The notes under the pieces: model-generated
The model's input: the letters and a program-made list of their open reading frames with translations, nothing else
The model's database searches: none
Told to the model about the DNA's origin: nothing
Origin: Paracoccaceae bacterium
GTDB taxonomy: Bacteria > Pseudomonadota > Alphaproteobacteria > Rhodobacterales > Rhodobacteraceae
DNA length: 6,739 bases
NCBI GenBank assembly: GCA_007129775.1
Contig: SKUV01000347.1
Span: 1 to 6,739 of the forward strand
Direction of reading: 5' to 3'
Position numbers and translations under genes: made by a program
Part shown: positions 5,769-6,739 of the stretch, piece by piece
Position numbering within the stretch: the first letter of the stretch is position 1
How the letters are laid out: the number at the start of each line of letters is the position of its first letter

Positions 5769-6739
5769 TCACAGCCAGTCGCCGCGACCCGTGCCCACAG
5801 CCTGGGCGACACTGGCGAACCCGTCCTGCGCCAGCGCGGCGTCAAGATCGCGATTGATCCGCCCGACCAGTGACAGCCCCTCATAGACCAGCGCGGAATA
5901 AAGCTGCACCGCGCTCGCGCCCGCGCGGATCTTGGCATAGGCGGTCTCGCCGCTCTCGACCCCGCCGACGCCGATAAGCGGCACGCCCCGCCCCTCCAGC
6001 GCCCGCGACAGGATCGCCAGCACCCGGGTCGAGCGCTCGAAAAGCGGCCGCCCCGACAGCCCGCCCGCCTGCCCCGCCTGACCGGCATCGCGCAAACCGT
6101 CGCGGGCCAGCGTGGTGTTGGTGGCGATCACCGCATCCACCCCGGCCTCGGCCGCGACACCGGCCAGATCCTCCAGCGCCGGCGGGTCCAGATCGGGCGC
6201 GATCTTGAGAAACACCGGCACCGGGCGCTCCAGATCGTCGCGCACCGCCATCACCCCGCGCAAGAGCGCCCGCAGCGCCGCCGGCCCCTGCAGATCGCGC
6301 AGCCGCTCGGTATTGGGCGAAGATACATTGACCGTCGCGAAATCCAGATGCGGGCCGCAGGCGGCCAGCACCGCGGCGAAATCACCCGTTCGGTCGTCGC
6401 TGTCCTTGTTCGCGCCAAGGTTCAGCCCCACCACCACACCCGCCGGGCGCCGCGCCAGCCGCGCCGCGATCGCCGGTGCGCCATCGTTGTTGAAGCCGAA
6501 GCGGTTGATCACCGCGCGATCCTGCACCAGCCGGAACAGCCGCGGGCGCGGGTTGCCCGGCTGGGGCCGGGGCGTGGCCGCCCCCACCTCCAGAAAGCCG
6601 AAGCCCGCGCGGGTCAGCGCGCCCAGCGCCACCGCGTTCTTGTCGAACCCCGCCGCGAGCCCCAGCGGATTGGCCAGCCGCAGCCCCGCCAACGTCCCCT
6701 CCAGCCGCGCCGAGGCGACCGGCGCCGGCAGCGGCGCCA
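5769..6739 (-). CDS. pyrD: Quinone-dependent dihydroorotate dehydrogenase (class 2), 5' end beyond the window
   Basis: This FMN enzyme is membrane-associated. It oxidises dihydroorotate to orotate with quinone as acceptor, the fourth step of UMP synthesis. The frame is open to the right edge, and about 322 codons are visible. A TTG at 6692 is not the start, because the preceding codons (ending ..ASARLEGT) continue the family sequence. About 20-45 N-terminal residues, including the membrane-binding helices typical of class 2 enzymes, should lie outside. Motifs counted from the codon at 6692 are AAGFDKNA (13-20), EVGAATPRPQPGNPRPRLFR (35-54), NRFGFNN (63-69), GLNLGANKDS (89-98), NVSSPNT (122-128) with the catalytic-base Ser125 encoded at 6318-6320, LKIAPDL (162-168), ATNTT (190-194) and the FMN phosphate region GVGGVESG (241-248). 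Serine rather than cysteine as base, and the LYSALVYEG stretch (264-272), confirm class 2. The C-terminus GRGDWL is normal. Confidence 0.95.
   Translation of the reverse strand, partial: APLPAPVASARLEGTLAGLRLANPLGLAAGFDKNAVALGALTRAGFGFLEVGAATPRPQPGNPRPRLFRLVQDRAVINRFGFNNDGAPAIAARLARRPAGVVVGLNLGANKDSDDRTGDFAAVLAACGPHLDFATVNVSSPNTERLRDLQGPAALRALLRGVMAVRDDLERPVPVFLKIAPDLDPPALEDLAGVAAEAGVDAVIATNTTLARDGLRDAGQAGQAGGLSGRPLFERSTRVLAILSRALEGRGVPLIGVGGVESGETAYAKIRAGASAVQLYSALVYEGLSLVGRINRDLDAALAQDGFASVAQAVGTGRGDWL

Noticed and set aside
4676..6088. 470-codon open frame on the - strand, antisense to the permease and extending into pyrD
   Set aside because: Its translation is rich in Arg, His, Gln, Asp and Gly with no recognisable domain. 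It is fully explained by GC-rich codon bias opposite and alongside two clear genes.
6690..6692. TTG as the pyrD start codon
   Set aside because: The in-frame codons upstream to the window edge continue the PyrD sequence, and class 2 enzymes have a longer N-terminus. The gene is cut by the window rather than starting here.
1..6739. A new defence, mobile or secretion system hidden in the window
   Set aside because: Each well-supported frame is a known housekeeping or transporter family. No inverted-repeat-flanked element, integrase, transposase, CRISPR repeat, tRNA or compositionally foreign segment was seen.

Overview
The window is GC-rich chromosomal DNA from an alphaproteobacterium, most likely a member of the Rhodobacteraceae/Rhodobacterales. 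This rests on base composition, on the character of the proteins (for example a HolB without zinc-finger cysteines, and TatD and MBL proteins of the type I associate with this group), and on the gene order dac-tmk-holB-tatD-MBL, which I recall as common in alphaproteobacteria. I could not run a search to confirm it.

Layout: positions 1-146 are non-coding. They hold a tandem 13-bp repeat that doubles as one arm of a GC hairpin (possible terminator of a gene lying off the left edge), a weak sigma70-like promoter candidate, and a strong Shine-Dalgarno. Six genes then follow on the + strand in one tight run: a periplasmic D-Ala-D-Ala carboxypeptidase of the PBP5 type (147-1304), thymidylate kinase tmk (1307-1960), DNA polymerase III delta-prime holB (1957-3108), a TatD-family metal-dependent hydrolase (best start 3186, end 4019), a PhnP-like metallo-beta-lactamase-fold hydrolase (4019-4816) and an AEC-family membrane permease (4820-5749). 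Junctions are overlapping or a few bases apart (TAG..GTG, ATGA, TGATG, 3-nt gap), so the set is probably one translationally coupled operon. The exception is the holB/tatD junction, where either a 26-codon N-terminal extension of TatD or a 77-nt structured spacer is present. On the - strand, the quinone-dependent dihydroorotate dehydrogenase pyrD (5769-6739) converges on the permease with only 19 nt between stop codons, and its 5' end runs off the right edge.

Functionally, tmk supplies dTDP for DNA synthesis, holB is part of the replicase clamp loader, and TatD and the MBL protein are probable phosphoesterases. The carboxypeptidase trims peptidoglycan, and pyrD feeds UMP and, further on, dTTP. 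The grouping is growth-linked housekeeping. I see no mobile element, CRISPR, tRNA, rRNA, toxin-antitoxin or defence system, and no convincing sign of a novel system. The points worth a second look are start-site and gene-order details around tatD, the unassigned substrates of the MBL protein and the permease, and the structured DNA at the left edge.
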